A stretch of DNA of 64,000 nt from CAVSJA01 sp963728145. Lineage in GTDB: Bacteria > Bacteroidota > Bacteroidia > Chitinophagales > Chitinophagaceae. The stretch lies in the NCBI GenBank assembly GCA_963728145.1, contig CAVSJA010000007.1:310001-374000 (forward strand). Direction: 5' to 3'. Shown here in pieces: positions 44,233-53,929 of this stretch (position 1 is the first letter of the stretch; each line of letters starts with the position of its first letter). The position numbers and the translations under genes are program-made. The notes under the pieces were generated by a model, which was given only the letters and a program-made list of their open reading frames with translations, was not told the origin of the DNA and ran no database searches.

Positions 44233-44282
44233 TATACCTTCACGCCTGGCCAACCCGTTAGGTTTTTTACACTTAAGAAATC

Positions 44283-44312
44283 TTTTTTTCTCAATTATTA
44301 TACTTACCTTTG
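44283..44312 (+). promoter_or_regulatory. Promoter of higBA (-7 TACCTTTG)
   Basis: TACCTTTG at 44305-44312 fits TAnnTTTG. A T-run at 44283-44289 stands where a -33 box is expected. The ATG of higB is 25 bases downstream behind GGGAG. The stretch GTTAGTATCGTAAG after the -7 box may be part of a HigA operator, but its symmetry is poor. Confidence 0.6.
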
Positions 44313-44336
44313 GCGTTAGTATCGTAAGGCGGGAGT

Positions 44337-44609
44337 ATGATTGTTTCGTTTGGTGATTCGGATACAGAAGATATTTGGCTGGGAAATAGAATAAAAAGAC
44401 TGCCAATAGAGATTCAGCAGATAGGTCGCAGAAAACTGAGAATGCTGAATAGCTCTAGCAATTGGCTGACCTTAAGACACCTCCATCTAACCGCCTCGAG
44501 AAACTTTCTGGCAAACTCAAGGGATTTTAGAATTAATGACAAATGGAGAATCATTTTTAGATGGGAGACTGGTAATGCATTTGAAGTTGAGATACTTGAT
44601 TATCATTAA
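44337..44609 (+). CDS. higB: Toxin HigB (RelE/ParE superfamily)
   Basis: 90 residues, the normal size. Ordered as toxin then antitoxin, typical of higBA. The C-terminal strand pair with DFRINDKWRIIFRWETGNAFEVEILDYH is the HigB/PemK-killer-like signature, with LRHLHLTASRNFLANSRDFR before it. Known family members cleave mRNA on the ribosome. The residue string IEIQQIGRRKLRML forms the helix expected before the core sheet. The antitoxin starts nine bases after the stop. Confidence 0.9.
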   Translation: MIVSFGDSDTEDIWLGNRIKRLPIEIQQIGRRKLRMLNSSSNWLTLRHLHLTASRNFLANSRDFRINDKWRIIFRWETGNAFEVEILDYH

Positions 44610-44617
44610 GCACAAAT

Positions 44618-44905
44618 ATGGGTAAACTTAAAAACATACATCCTGGTGAAATTCTGTTTGAAGAATTTTTAGTTCCAATGGAAATCTCTGCATATAAACT
44701 TTCTAAAGATATTGGAATTCCGCAAACAAGAATCTCTGAGATCCTAAAAGGGAATCGCCGGATTACTGCAGATACTGCACTACGTCTTAGCAAATACTTC
44801 GGGAATTCACCCAAATTCTGGTTGGGGTTGCAAAATGATTACGATCTGGAAGAAGAAAGACTTGCAAAGAAAGACGTATTGAAAATGATCAGGGCTGCCT
44901 CGTAA
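44618..44905 (+). CDS. higA: Antitoxin HigA (XRE-type HTH)
   Basis: 95 residues. The opening KNIHPGEILFEEFLVPMEISAYKLSKDIGIPQTRISEILKGNRRITADTALRLSKYFGNSPKFWLGLQNDYDLE is a textbook HigA/VapI antitoxin with a central XRE helix-turn-helix. It should neutralise HigB and repress the operon from a site near its promoter. Both genes look intact. Confidence 0.95.
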   Translation: MGKLKNIHPGEILFEEFLVPMEISAYKLSKDIGIPQTRISEILKGNRRITADTALRLSKYFGNSPKFWLGLQNDYDLEEERLAKKDVLKMIRAAS

Positions 44906-44952
44906 GCAAAAATGAATTTGCATTTATGACAATTCATTTCACCTCTTCCCGT

Positions 44953-44960
44953 TATATTTG
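44953..44960 (+). promoter_or_regulatory. -7 promoter element TATATTTG of cphB
   Basis: TATATTTG fits TAnnTTTG and lies 22 bases before the cphB ATG. No good TTTG -33 box at the right spacing was found. It implies that cphB is transcribed separately from higBA. Confidence 0.6.
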
Positions 44961-44982
44961 CTGAACTAACTCGTTAAAATTC

Positions 44983-45876
44983 ATGTCGATCCCTAAGGGA
45001 AAACTTATAGCCATCGGCGGAGCCGAGGACAAGGGTACTGATCTGGAAAAAGGTGAAATACAACGGAATAATCTCAACTTCTTTGAACTGGGAATTCTGC
45101 GAAGAATTGTCCAGGAATCCGGTGGTCCGCAGGACAGAATTGAAGTAATTACTACTGCTTCAACCATTCCCCACGAAATAGGAAACAATTACCTGGATGC
45201 ATTTGGAAGAATTGGTTGCACCAATATCGGAGTGATGCATATCCGGACAAGGACCGATGCAATGAATGATGAATATTTGGAGCGGATCAGGCATTGCGAT
45301 GGCGTGATGTTCAGTGGCGGAAACCAATTGCGTTTAAGCGCAACCTTTGGCGGAACCGAATTCTTAAAAATCATTCAAAATAGATATCTGACTGAAGACA
45401 TCGTTGTCGCGGGTACGTCTGCGGGTGCCATGGCCATGAGTGCGACAATGATCTATGAAGGAAATGCAACCCGTGCACATTTGAAAGGCGCGGTGAAAAG
45501 TACTGCCGGACTCGGTTTTAACGATAAGATCATCATCGATTCACATTTTGAGAAAAGAGGAAGATTCGGCCGGCTTGCACAAATCATAGCAACAAACCCA
45601 TCTTCATTGGGAATCGGGCTGGGAGAGGATACAGGGATTCTAATCACCGAAGGAAATAAAATGGAAGCGATCGGAAGCGGATTGGTGATCATCATCGATG
45701 GCCACGATATACGCCATTCCAATATTGCGGATATACCCGAAGGAAACCCAATCAGCGTGGAAAATCTCGTTGTACACTTCTGCGAAAAAGGAAATGGTTA
45801 TCTGATCAAAGAACGAAAATTCTTGATGGAAGCTGAGGAAGGATCGGTTATTCCGAAGCAAGTAGACGTCGAATAA
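44983..45876 (+). CDS. cphB: Cyanophycinase
   Basis: 297 residues, cytoplasmic (no signal peptide). An S51-family serine peptidase with the nucleophile Ser146 in VVAGTSAGAMAMS, GKLIAIGGAEDKG at the start, MFSGGNQLRLSATFGGT, and IIIDSHFEKRGRFGRLAQ carrying the conserved His. It cleaves cyanophycin into beta-Asp-Arg dipeptides, the counterpart of cphA at 39.1-41.8 kb. The isoaspartyl dipeptidase that would finish degradation is not in this window. The MITE-like element copy B begins directly after its stop codon. Confidence 0.95.
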   Translation: MSIPKGKLIAIGGAEDKGTDLEKGEIQRNNLNFFELGILRRIVQESGGPQDRIEVITTASTIPHEIGNNYLDAFGRIGCTNIGVMHIRTRTDAMNDEYLERIRHCDGVMFSGGNQLRLSATFGGTEFLKIIQNRYLTEDIVVAGTSAGAMAMSATMIYEGNATRAHLKGAVKSTAGLGFNDKIIIDSHFEKRGRFGRLAQIIATNPSSLGIGLGEDTGILITEGNKMEAIGSGLVIIIDGHDIRHSNIADIPEGNPISVENLVVHFCEKGNGYLIKERKFLMEAEEGSVIPKQVDVE

Positions 45877-46089
45877 CTTCCCTTTTGAACCTTGTCATTT
45901 CGAGCCCGGTCAATGAATGAAACTAATTGAATGAGGTAACCAAGGGCGAGAAATCTGCGAAATCGGCAGTTCTGCTTCATTTCGAAATTACGCGGAGTCT
46001 CCAATTGTGCAGATTTCTCGCCCTACTTTCCCTTTATCCCGGAGTGACTTTATTTACCGGGCTCGAAATGACAAGGTTCAAAAGGGAAG
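45877..46089. mobile_element. MITE-like inverted-repeat element, copy B (213 bp)
   Basis: The 34-base terminal inverted repeats are perfect (outer part CTTCCCTTTTGAACCTTGTC; inner end CGAGCCCGGT). Inside, GCGAGAAATCTGCG faces GTGCAGATTTCTCGC. It is the inverse of copy A at 12942-13153. The left end directly abuts the cphB stop codon and the right end lies 17 bases before the tyrS stop codon, so it fills the whole gap between these convergent genes and may serve as their terminator. Confidence 0.9.
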
Positions 46090-46105
46090 GACTCAGACAC
46101 AGAGA

Positions 46106-47386
46106 TTAGTTATTTACTTTGATCAAATAATAATTTTTCTTTCCTTTTTGAATAAGGATATATTTATCATGAAGAAGTTGCGACTTAGAAATCTGCATTG
46201 AAACATCACTCACTTTTTCGCGATTAATACTTACACCACCATTCTGAACCATCTTTCTTGCTTCTCCTTTACTAGAAAAGCTTCCCGATTCAGCAAGAAA
46301 ACTAACCACATCAATACCATTTATTATTTTCTCAAGAGGGAAATCAAATTTTATAACTCCTTCCATTTCTTCAAGATCCTGTTCGCTCAATGAATCAGCT
46401 GAAGCAGTTTGATTTGAGAACAATTTCTTTGTTGTCTCAATTGCCTTATCATATTCTTCACGCCCGTGCACGAACAGAGTTACTTCTTCAGCCAATCTTT
46501 TTTGAAGTATTCGCAAACCAGGATCTTTTGCATGATCGGTAAGAAGTTTTTCCACTTCATCTTTCTTCAAGAATGTAAAGATTTTGATCCATTTCTCTGC
46601 ATCAGGATCCGTAGCATTTAACCAGAACTGATAGAATTGATAGGGGGTTGTCCTTTGCGGATCGAGCCAAACATTTCCTTGCTCAGTTTTGCCGAATTTT
46701 CCACCATCCGCTTTAGTAATCAAGGGGCAGGTTAATACATAAGCTTCGCCAGCTGCCTTGCGCCGAATCAATTCAGTTCCGGTAGTCATATTACCCCATT
46801 GGTCGCTTCCTCCCATTTGCATCTTGCAGTTTTTATGCTTGTAAAGCCAGTAAAAGTCATATCCCTGCATCAATTGGTAAGCAAATTCCGTATAACTGAT
46901 GCCCGTTCCTTCTTCAAAACGCTTCTTCACGCTGTCTTTGGCCATCATATAATTTACTGTAATATGTTTGCCCATATCACGGAGAAATTCGATAAAACCG
47001 ATGGCCTTAAACCAATCATAGTTATTCACCATTTCTGCGCCGTTTCGAAGCGATGGATTAAAGTCAAGATATTTTTCTAACTGCTTTTTAACGCCTTGGA
47101 GATTACGGTTTAATTGTTCTTCACTCAAAAGATTTCTTTCCTCGCTTTTGCCACTGGGATCGCCAACCATTCCGGTTGCTCCGCCAAGGAGAGCAATTGG
47201 TTTATGCCCCGATTTTTGGAGGTGCACAAGCAATAAAATGGGGACGAGGCTGCCAATATGAAGACTATCCGCAGTGGGATCAAAGCCGATATAAGCAGTG
47301 GTCATTTCCTTTTGTAAATGTTCTTCTGTACCTGGGGTCATGTCATGTAACATGCCCCTCCATCTTAATTCTTCAACAAGGTTCAT
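46106..47386 (-). CDS. tyrS: Tyrosine--tRNA ligase
   Basis: 426 residues from the ATG at 47386. The in-frame extension to 47458 is rejected because bacterial TyrRS starts at NLVEELRWRGM and is about 420-430 long. Class I signatures are HIGS at 43-46 (DSLHIGSLVP) and the KMSKS loop KFGKT at 230-234. The tyrosine pocket is in YIGFDPTADS and QGYDFYWLY, and QMGGSDQWGN is the usual third block. The C-terminal S4 RNA-binding domain has ARKMVQNGGVSINREKV. Confidence 0.97.
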   Translation of the reverse strand: MNLVEELRWRGMLHDMTPGTEEHLQKEMTTAYIGFDPTADSLHIGSLVPILLLVHLQKSGHKPIALLGGATGMVGDPSGKSEERNLLSEEQLNRNLQGVKKQLEKYLDFNPSLRNGAEMVNNYDWFKAIGFIEFLRDMGKHITVNYMMAKDSVKKRFEEGTGISYTEFAYQLMQGYDFYWLYKHKNCKMQMGGSDQWGNMTTGTELIRRKAAGEAYVLTCPLITKADGGKFGKTEQGNVWLDPQRTTPYQFYQFWLNATDPDAEKWIKIFTFLKKDEVEKLLTDHAKDPGLRILQKRLAEEVTLFVHGREEYDKAIETTKKLFSNQTASADSLSEQDLEEMEGVIKFDFPLEKIINGIDVVSFLAESGSFSSKGEARKMVQNGGVSINREKVSDVSMQISKSQLLHDKYILIQKGKKNYYLIKVNN

Positions 47387-47728
47387 AATCAAGCTTTGGG
47401 GTTTGTCGGATAAATGAAAACCATTATTTACTGGGATTTTAGGAATTAGCGCTGCCAACTTTTAGGTCCCAAATCTCGTATTATACTGAGTTCGACCCAT
47501 TGTAAATAGCATGGTAAATCAACGGATTGTGCAAAAGTAAGAATTACACGTAGGTTTACTTCGGGAATGCAATAATTTCGTTACAAATTCGTTAATTAGA
47601 GTTAACCCTGGGCGGTTAGAAGTGCTTCATAATCAGAGGTAAGTTGTATTCAAATCTCCCCGGTGATTCAATATCCAAATGAATTTAGTAGTAGTTACAT
47701 GGAATTGCTTATTTCGAAAATTGTATAC
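47387..47728. other. Divergent intergenic region between tyrS and porV2, no gene seen
   Basis: 342 bases without a credible coding region. It must hold the promoters of both tyrS and porV2. I see no repeat family and no perfect TAnnTTTG close to either start; the long leader could carry RNA structure, but nothing riboswitch-like was recognised. An in-frame upstream ATG at 47663 for porV2 was judged unlikely because the signal peptide begins at 47729. Confidence 0.5.
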
Positions 47729-48829
47729 ATGAAACGTATCCAAATCCTGGTAATCCTGATCGTATTATCTCAAACCTTATCCGCTCAGTTTAGGAAATAT
47801 TCTAACGAATTTCTAAATATCGGCGCAGGTGCGAGAGGCCTTGCAATGGGCGGTGCCCAAATAGCTTCAGTAAGTGATGGTACTTCCGGATACTGGAATC
47901 CAGCAGGCCTTGTTAACGTTAAAGACTATCCGCAGATTAATCTTATGCATGCGGAATATTTCGCAGGAATAGGAAAATACGATTACGGAAATATTACACT
48001 TCCCCTCAAAGATAATAAACGTGTTCTGGGAATTTCTGTTCTTCGTTTTGCCGTAGACGATATCCCCAATACAATCTTCCTTGTAGAGCCAGATGGTACG
48101 ATCAATTTCAGCAATATTCAAACATTTTCTTCTGCTGATTATGCATTTCTGTTTTCACTTGCACAGGAAGTAAGTTTAAAGAATGGCAAGAAGTTAAACG
48201 GCGGTATCAATGCAAAAGTCATTCACCGCAAAGCGGGTGACTTCGCTTCAGCATGGGGCTTTGGCTTTGATGCGGGTGTTCAATTTGTTGCAGGCAGATG
48301 GAGATTGGGAGCCGTTGCACGTGATGTTACTACTACATTCAATGCATGGTCCTATAACCTCAATGAAAAGATGCGTGAAGTGTTTTATGTAACACAGAAT
48401 GAAATTCCAGTAAAGTCTACTGAGCTTACTGCACCAAAACTTATTATCGGTGGTGGGTACAATTTCAAGCTGAATAAGAATATGAACCTGCTGGCCGAAG
48501 CAAATATTGACCTTACATTCGACGGCCGAAGAAATACTGTTATCGGAACAAATGTAGTAAGCTTCGATCCGAAACTTGGTTTAGAAGCATCCTGGAAAGA
48601 CATCCTGTACGTGCGCACTGGTATAAACAATTTCCAGCAAGCATTGGATGACGACGATACCACGAACACAAAGAAAATCTGGATCTATCAGCCAAGTATA
48701 GGTGCAGGATTCAAGATTTCTAACGTGACCATCGATTACGCGTTTACTAACCTGGCTAACCAGGCTAATCCGTTATATACTCATGTAATATCGTTGAAAG
48801 TGAACCTGAAGAAAAAGGAGAAAAAATAA
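47729..48829 (+). CDS. porV2: PorV2-type outer-membrane protein (PorV/PorQ family) of a type IX secretion system
   Basis: 366 residues from the ATG at 47729, with a signal peptide ending LSAQ. The start of the mature protein, FRKYSNEFLNIGAGARGLAMGGAQIASVSDGTSGYWNPAGL, is the hallmark of PorV/PorQ barrels (FadL-like). The rest is beta-barrel with a terminal KVNLKKKEKK. The tight pairing with a C25-domain PorU2 gene nine bases downstream matches the putative accessory PorV2-PorU2 pair known in many Bacteroidota. PorV acts as a shuttle handing T9SS cargo to the sortase at the outer membrane. Confidence 0.9.
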   Translation: MKRIQILVILIVLSQTLSAQFRKYSNEFLNIGAGARGLAMGGAQIASVSDGTSGYWNPAGLVNVKDYPQINLMHAEYFAGIGKYDYGNITLPLKDNKRVLGISVLRFAVDDIPNTIFLVEPDGTINFSNIQTFSSADYAFLFSLAQEVSLKNGKKLNGGINAKVIHRKAGDFASAWGFGFDAGVQFVAGRWRLGAVARDVTTTFNAWSYNLNEKMREVFYVTQNEIPVKSTELTAPKLIIGGGYNFKLNKNMNLLAEANIDLTFDGRRNTVIGTNVVSFDPKLGLEASWKDILYVRTGINNFQQALDDDDTTNTKKIWIYQPSIGAGFKISNVTIDYAFTNLANQANPLYTHVISLKVNLKKKEKK

Positions 48830-48838
48830 CCCGAACCC

Positions 48839-51800
48839 ATGAGAGCAATGAAATACTTAACTATGAAGAGATTTGTTACTTTATTGTTGGTCTTGGCAGG
48901 GTTAACTGCTACTGGTCAGCAATATAACAATGAATGGATCAAACATAACCAGACCTACTACAAATTTAAGGTAGGAAAGGACGGAGTTTATCGAATTTCT
49001 AAAGCTGCTTTAGATGCTGCTGGTATTGGAAATACTTCAGTTGAATTCTTTGAATTATGGCGCAATGGTGAACTGGTGCCCTATTATCCATCTGTTCCCG
49101 GTGGAGTGCTTCCCGCAAACGGATTTATCGAATTTTGGGGTAAAGCAAATGATGGTAAACCGGATAATGCAATGTACCGTGATCCAGCTTACCAGCACTC
49201 GCAAGCAATTAGCTTGATAACCGATACAGCAGTTTATTTTCTCAGTGTTAATACGAATCAATCGGGTTTCAGGGTGTTTGACGGACCAAATGATGTTGCT
49301 TCAAATTCATTGCCTGTTGAACCCTATTTCATGTACTCTGCAAATTTGAATTTTAAGAATAGGATCAATGCAGGTTTTGCAGCTGTCGTTGGCGAATATG
49401 TATTTTCTTCATCGTATGATAAAGGTGAGTTCTGGTCAAGTTCCTTTGTCAGCCCTGCAACGACATTAACTCATACGCTGAACAACCTGTATGTATCGAG
49501 TGCAGGTCCGGCGACCTCCACTGTAAAATTCGGCTCAGCCGGATGCGCATTGAATCCACGTAGTGTTCGGTTAAGGGTCAATGGTACTGTGGTGCTGGAC
49601 TCGATAATGGACTATTTTAATGATTTGCACACACAGGTAGAAATTCCAACTGCATTGATCAGCTCAAGTTTGGCCACTTTCCAGACAAATAATACATCTC
49701 CTGTTTCAACTGATCGTCTTGTAATGTCTTATTACGAACTTTTATATCCCAGGGAGTTTAAGTTTGGAGGGCAAACGAATTTTCAGTTTTCCCTACCGGC
49801 AGATAATGATGGATACTATCTTGAAATCGCTGATTTTAGTTATGGAGCTGTAGCTCCTGTTTTATACGATCTGACTTTTGGTACTCGTTACGTTGCTGAT
49901 ATAACAGTTCCCGGCCTGGTCCGATTTGTTTTGCCGGCTTCAACATCGGAAACCAAATTTGCCTTAGTGAGTCAGGATCCCACGAATATTGCCAATATAG
50001 CGGGATTGACCCAGCGAACATTTATTCGTTTTAACGACGCCGCAAACCAGGGCGATTACCTGATCATTTCTCATCCAAATCTGTACACCGGAACTCATGG
50101 AAACAACCCGGTTGATGATTATCGCGCATATCGTTCTTCCACTGCAGGTGGTGGATATAATGTGAAAGTAATGGAAGTGGAACAGCTGGTTGACCAGTTC
50201 GCCTTTGGAATTAAGAATCATCCGCTTTCGGTGAGGAATTTTCTAAGCTATGCTCAAGCTGTTTACCCCTCACAAATTAAAAATGTGTTTTTGATTGGAA
50301 GAGGAATGGCATATAACGAAAGCCGGATTTTTGAGACCGATCCTGTCACAGACAGACTCAATCTGGTGCCAACCTTTGGTTCACCTGCTTCGGACAATAT
50401 GCTGGCTTCACCTGATCTTTTGAATCCTGTCCCAACATTGGCTATTGGTCGTTTATCTGCTGTAATAGGAAAGGAAATCGAAGATTATTTGGAAAAAGTA
50501 ATGGAATATGAGGACGCCCAGCTGAATTCGCCCAATACATTGGCTGGACGGGAATGGATGAAAAATGTAGTCCATGTAACCGGAGCAAGTGACCAATACC
50601 TCGGAACTGTGTTGTGTAATTATATGGGGGTTTATAAGCAATTGATAGAGGATACGCTATTTGGTGGAAAGGTGACTACCTTCTGTAAGACCTCTACTAA
50701 CCCTGTTGAACAATTGACAACTGAAAAGATCCAGTCTTTGTTTACCGAAGGAATAAACATGCTTACTTACTTCGGACACTCTTCCTCGACTACGCTTGAA
50801 TTCAATCTTGACAATCCCAATGCATATAACAACCAGGGAAAATATCCTGTTTTCTTCGTGAATGGTTGTAATGCAGGTAATTTCTTTACTTATTATCCGC
50901 AACGTTTTTCAGTAAATGAAACACTTTCTGAAAAATTCGTACTGGCGAAACAAAGGGGAAGCATCGCTTTTGTAGCAAGTACTCACTTCGGAATTGTCAA
51001 TTACTTAAACTTATACCTCAATAATCTTTATAGCATCATCGGCAAAACCGATTACGGCAAAACGATTGGAGAAACTAACCGCGATGCCTTAAAAGGTATG
51101 ATGGATGCGACTGGTATGTTCGATTATTATGCGAGAATGCATGCTGAAGAGATTACAGTTCATGGCGACCCAGCATTGAGACTGAGTGTTCAGGCAAAAC
51201 CAGACTATATTATTGAAGAGCCGTTGATCAAATTGAATCCTTCATTTATCTCAATAGCCGAAGACAGTTTTCAGGTAAAGATCAAAATGGTGAATATCGG
51301 TAAGGCAATTCCTGACTCTGTAATGGTTGAAGTAAAACAAACTTATCCTGATTTCTCAACTGGTATTATTTTCAAAAGTAAGATTAGAGGGATCCGGTAC
51401 GCAGATTCATTGACGCTTAATGTGCCCCTTATCGGTACCAGGGACAAAGGACAAAACAGGATCACTGTTACGCTCGATCCTGAACTCGCGATCGATGAGA
51501 TGGCGGAGAACAATAACTCTGCGTTTAAGGATTTTTTCATTTTTGAAGATGAGGCAAGACCTGTTTATCCTTATACATACGCGATAGTGAATGATGCGGC
51601 ACAAAAACTCTTTGCTTCCACGGCAAATCCTTTTAGTGCTCAGAAATCCTATTTGATGGAAATGGACACCACGGAAAAATTCAATTCGTCAATGAAGGTC
51701 AGCAAAACTGTTACCTCTATTGGTGGAGTACTTGAATTTGTACCAGGAATAAGTTACCTGGATAGCACTGTTTATTACTGGCGCGTTTCGCTTGTTCCGG

Positions 51801-53926
51801 TTCCAGGTGGAGATTATCATTGGAATAGTTCCTCATTCATCTATATAGCCGGTCCTAATGACGGTTTCAACCAATCGCATTTCTTCCAGCATGCGAAGTC
51901 TGATGTAACAAGGATTCAGATCGATTCCATCTCGAGGACATGGGAATATGGTTTGCGCGTAAATAACATTTTTGGTAGGAACGCGATGTATCCAACTTCA
52001 GGTGTCAATGACGATGATTTCTCGATATCCCTGAATGGAAATGCAATTATTCGAAGCGCCTGCGTTGGCCGCTCACTTGTGTTTAGCATTATCGACCCGG
52101 TAACGTTTAAGCCCTGGAAGAACGTGGATGCAAGCAATAACAATCTTTTCCGCTTCGGTAGTGGTCCAGCAAATTGTGCTTCCGGTCGTCTTTACAATTT
52201 TGAATTCTCATACATGACGGCTGCAAGCAGGAAGTTAATGATGGATATGATGGATTCTGTTCCAACTGGCCATTTCGTAGTGGTAAGGAGCTTTGACTAT
52301 CATAATAATAATTCGAGATCTTCAACCTGGGCCGCAGATACCTCTTTGTGGGGACCCAATAACTCTTTATACCATAAGTTACTTGCCGCGGGCTTTACCC
52401 AAATAGATTCAATCAATAGTCCGAGATGTTGGGTATTTATTTACAAGAAAGGTGATAATGGTTTCGTACCAGCATTCGCCTTCTCGCAGGGACTTTTTGA
52501 CAGGGTTATTTTGAATAAGGATGCAAATACGCCGGACACTGTGGGAATTATTTCCTCTCCGAAGTTTGGACCTGCTAAAGCATGGAAGGAAGTGATTTGG
52601 CGTGGATATTCAAAAGAGGATCCCAGCGAGGATAATCCTACAATAGATGTAATCGGAATAGACGGCGCCAATAATGAAACAGTACTGTACACAATAGATA
52701 AGACAACGCAGAATTTCGATGTATCCGCCGTGGATGCTAATCAATTCCCATATCTGAGATTGAGAATGCGAAACCTCGATTCGGTAACTCTTACGCCATA
52801 CCAGCTGAAGTACTGGAGAATTTATTACTCACCGGTGCCCGAAGGTGCGATTGCGCCGAATATTCACTTTACTACAAGGGATACACTTGAATTGGGCGAG
52901 ACCTTGAATTTCTCGGTTGCATTTAAAAATATCAGCAAGACCGCCTTCGATAGTCTGAGGGTGAAATACATCATTCTCGACAAGAATAATGTTCCGCATC
53001 CATTTGAGTTGCCGAAGCATAGAGCAATTGTAAGTGGAGATTCTATCGTCGTTCGTTTCAATATCGAAACCAAGGATTACCCTGAGCACAATATCATCTT
53101 CCTTGATATTAATCCTGACAATGATCAACCAGAGCAATACCATTATAATAACTTCTTATACCGGAATTTCTATGTTAGGGTAGATAAGGTCAATCCATTG
53201 CTGGATGTGACCTTCGATGGAGTTCATATCCTCAATCGCGATATCGTTTCGGCGAAGCCGCATATCCTTATCAAGTTGAAGGATGATGCCAAGTTCCTTT
53301 TGCTTAACGATACAGCGCTTACATCCATCCAGGTAAGGTATCCTGATGGAACGCTGAGGAGTTTCAATTTCGATAATGATACATTGAGATTCGTTCCTGC
53401 AGTTACTGGCCAGGACAATACAGCAACAATCGACTTCTATCCTCAATTCATGAACCAAATAAGCGCGGACGGGGACGAGTATGAATTGATCGTGAAAGGA
53501 AAAGACCGCAGCGGAAACAAAGCCGGAGAAATTGAGTACCGTGTTACATTCCGTGTTATCAGCAAGCCGATGATCTCGAACCTGCTGAACTATCCGAATC
53601 CGTTCACAACTTCAACCGCCTTTGTGTTTACGATCACAGGAAGTGAAATTCCAAGCAATATCAAGATCCAGATTCTGACGGTGACCGGAAAGATCGTAAG
53701 AGAGATCACCAAGGCTGAATTGGGCCCATTGCATATTGGAAGAAATATTACCGAATTCAAGTGGGATGGAACAGATCAGTTTGGTCAGCGTTTGGCCAAT
53801 GGTGTATATCTCTATAGGGTTGTAACCACACTCCATGGTAAAGCAATGGAGAAATACAAGGCTGAGGGAGATAAGACCGATCAGTTCTTCAACAATGGAT
53901 ATGGTAAGATGTACCTGATGCGATAA
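48839..53926 (+). CDS. porU2: PorU2-type C25 peptidase, putative type IX secretion sortase
   Basis: 1695 residues. In-frame ATGs at 48848 and 48863 are possible starts; the last gives the tidiest signal peptide. The C25 (gingipain-like) domain spans about 420-790: VDDYRAYRSSTAGGGYNVKVMEVEQLVDQF, VFLIGRG, PTLAIGRLSAV, then the catalytic His647 in YFGHSSSTTLE and Cys677 in VNGCNAGNFF. Long Ig-like/adhesion segments follow (CARDB-like ITVTLDPELAIDEMAENNN near 880), and the end is a FlgD-like module (NYPNPFTTSTAFVFTI, NGVYLYRVVT). The PorU sortase cleaves the C-terminal signal of T9SS cargo. Unlike PorU itself, cargo-attachment function of PorU2 is unproven. Confidence 0.9.
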   Translation: MRAMKYLTMKRFVTLLLVLAGLTATGQQYNNEWIKHNQTYYKFKVGKDGVYRISKAALDAAGIGNTSVEFFELWRNGELVPYYPSVPGGVLPANGFIEFWGKANDGKPDNAMYRDPAYQHSQAISLITDTAVYFLSVNTNQSGFRVFDGPNDVASNSLPVEPYFMYSANLNFKNRINAGFAAVVGEYVFSSSYDKGEFWSSSFVSPATTLTHTLNNLYVSSAGPATSTVKFGSAGCALNPRSVRLRVNGTVVLDSIMDYFNDLHTQVEIPTALISSSLATFQTNNTSPVSTDRLVMSYYELLYPREFKFGGQTNFQFSLPADNDGYYLEIADFSYGAVAPVLYDLTFGTRYVADITVPGLVRFVLPASTSETKFALVSQDPTNIANIAGLTQRTFIRFNDAANQGDYLIISHPNLYTGTHGNNPVDDYRAYRSSTAGGGYNVKVMEVEQLVDQFAFGIKNHPLSVRNFLSYAQAVYPSQIKNVFLIGRGMAYNESRIFETDPVTDRLNLVPTFGSPASDNMLASPDLLNPVPTLAIGRLSAVIGKEIEDYLEKVMEYEDAQLNSPNTLAGREWMKNVVHVTGASDQYLGTVLCNYMGVYKQLIEDTLFGGKVTTFCKTSTNPVEQLTTEKIQSLFTEGINMLTYFGHSSSTTLEFNLDNPNAYNNQGKYPVFFVNGCNAGNFFTYYPQRFSVNETLSEKFVLAKQRGSIAFVASTHFGIVNYLNLYLNNLYSIIGKTDYGKTIGETNRDALKGMMDATGMFDYYARMHAEEITVHGDPALRLSVQAKPDYIIEEPLIKLNPSFISIAEDSFQVKIKMVNIGKAIPDSVMVEVKQTYPDFSTGIIFKSKIRGIRYADSLTLNVPLIGTRDKGQNRITVTLDPELAIDEMAENNNSAFKDFFIFEDEARPVYPYTYAIVNDAAQKLFASTANPFSAQKSYLMEMDTTEKFNSSMKVSKTVTSIGGVLEFVPGISYLDSTVYYWRVSLVPVPGGDYHWNSSSFIYIAGPNDGFNQSHFFQHAKSDVTRIQIDSISRTWEYGLRVNNIFGRNAMYPTSGVNDDDFSISLNGNAIIRSACVGRSLVFSIIDPVTFKPWKNVDASNNNLFRFGSGPANCASGRLYNFEFSYMTAASRKLMMDMMDSVPTGHFVVVRSFDYHNNNSRSSTWAADTSLWGPNNSLYHKLLAAGFTQIDSINSPRCWVFIYKKGDNGFVPAFAFSQGLFDRVILNKDANTPDTVGIISSPKFGPAKAWKEVIWRGYSKEDPSEDNPTIDVIGIDGANNETVLYTIDKTTQNFDVSAVDANQFPYLRLRMRNLDSVTLTPYQLKYWRIYYSPVPEGAIAPNIHFTTRDTLELGETLNFSVAFKNISKTAFDSLRVKYIILDKNNVPHPFELPKHRAIVSGDSIVVRFNIETKDYPEHNIIFLDINPDNDQPEQYHYNNFLYRNFYVRVDKVNPLLDVTFDGVHILNRDIVSAKPHILIKLKDDAKFLLLNDTALTSIQVRYPDGTLRSFNFDNDTLRFVPAVTGQDNTATIDFYPQFMNQISADGDEYELIVKGKDRSGNKAGEIEYRVTFRVISKPMISNLLNYPNPFTTSTAFVFTITGSEIPSNIKIQILTVTGKIVREITKAELGPLHIGRNITEFKWDGTDQFGQRLANGVYLYRVVTTLHGKAMEKYKAEGDKTDQFFNNGYGKMYLMR

Positions 53927-53929
53927 GGA

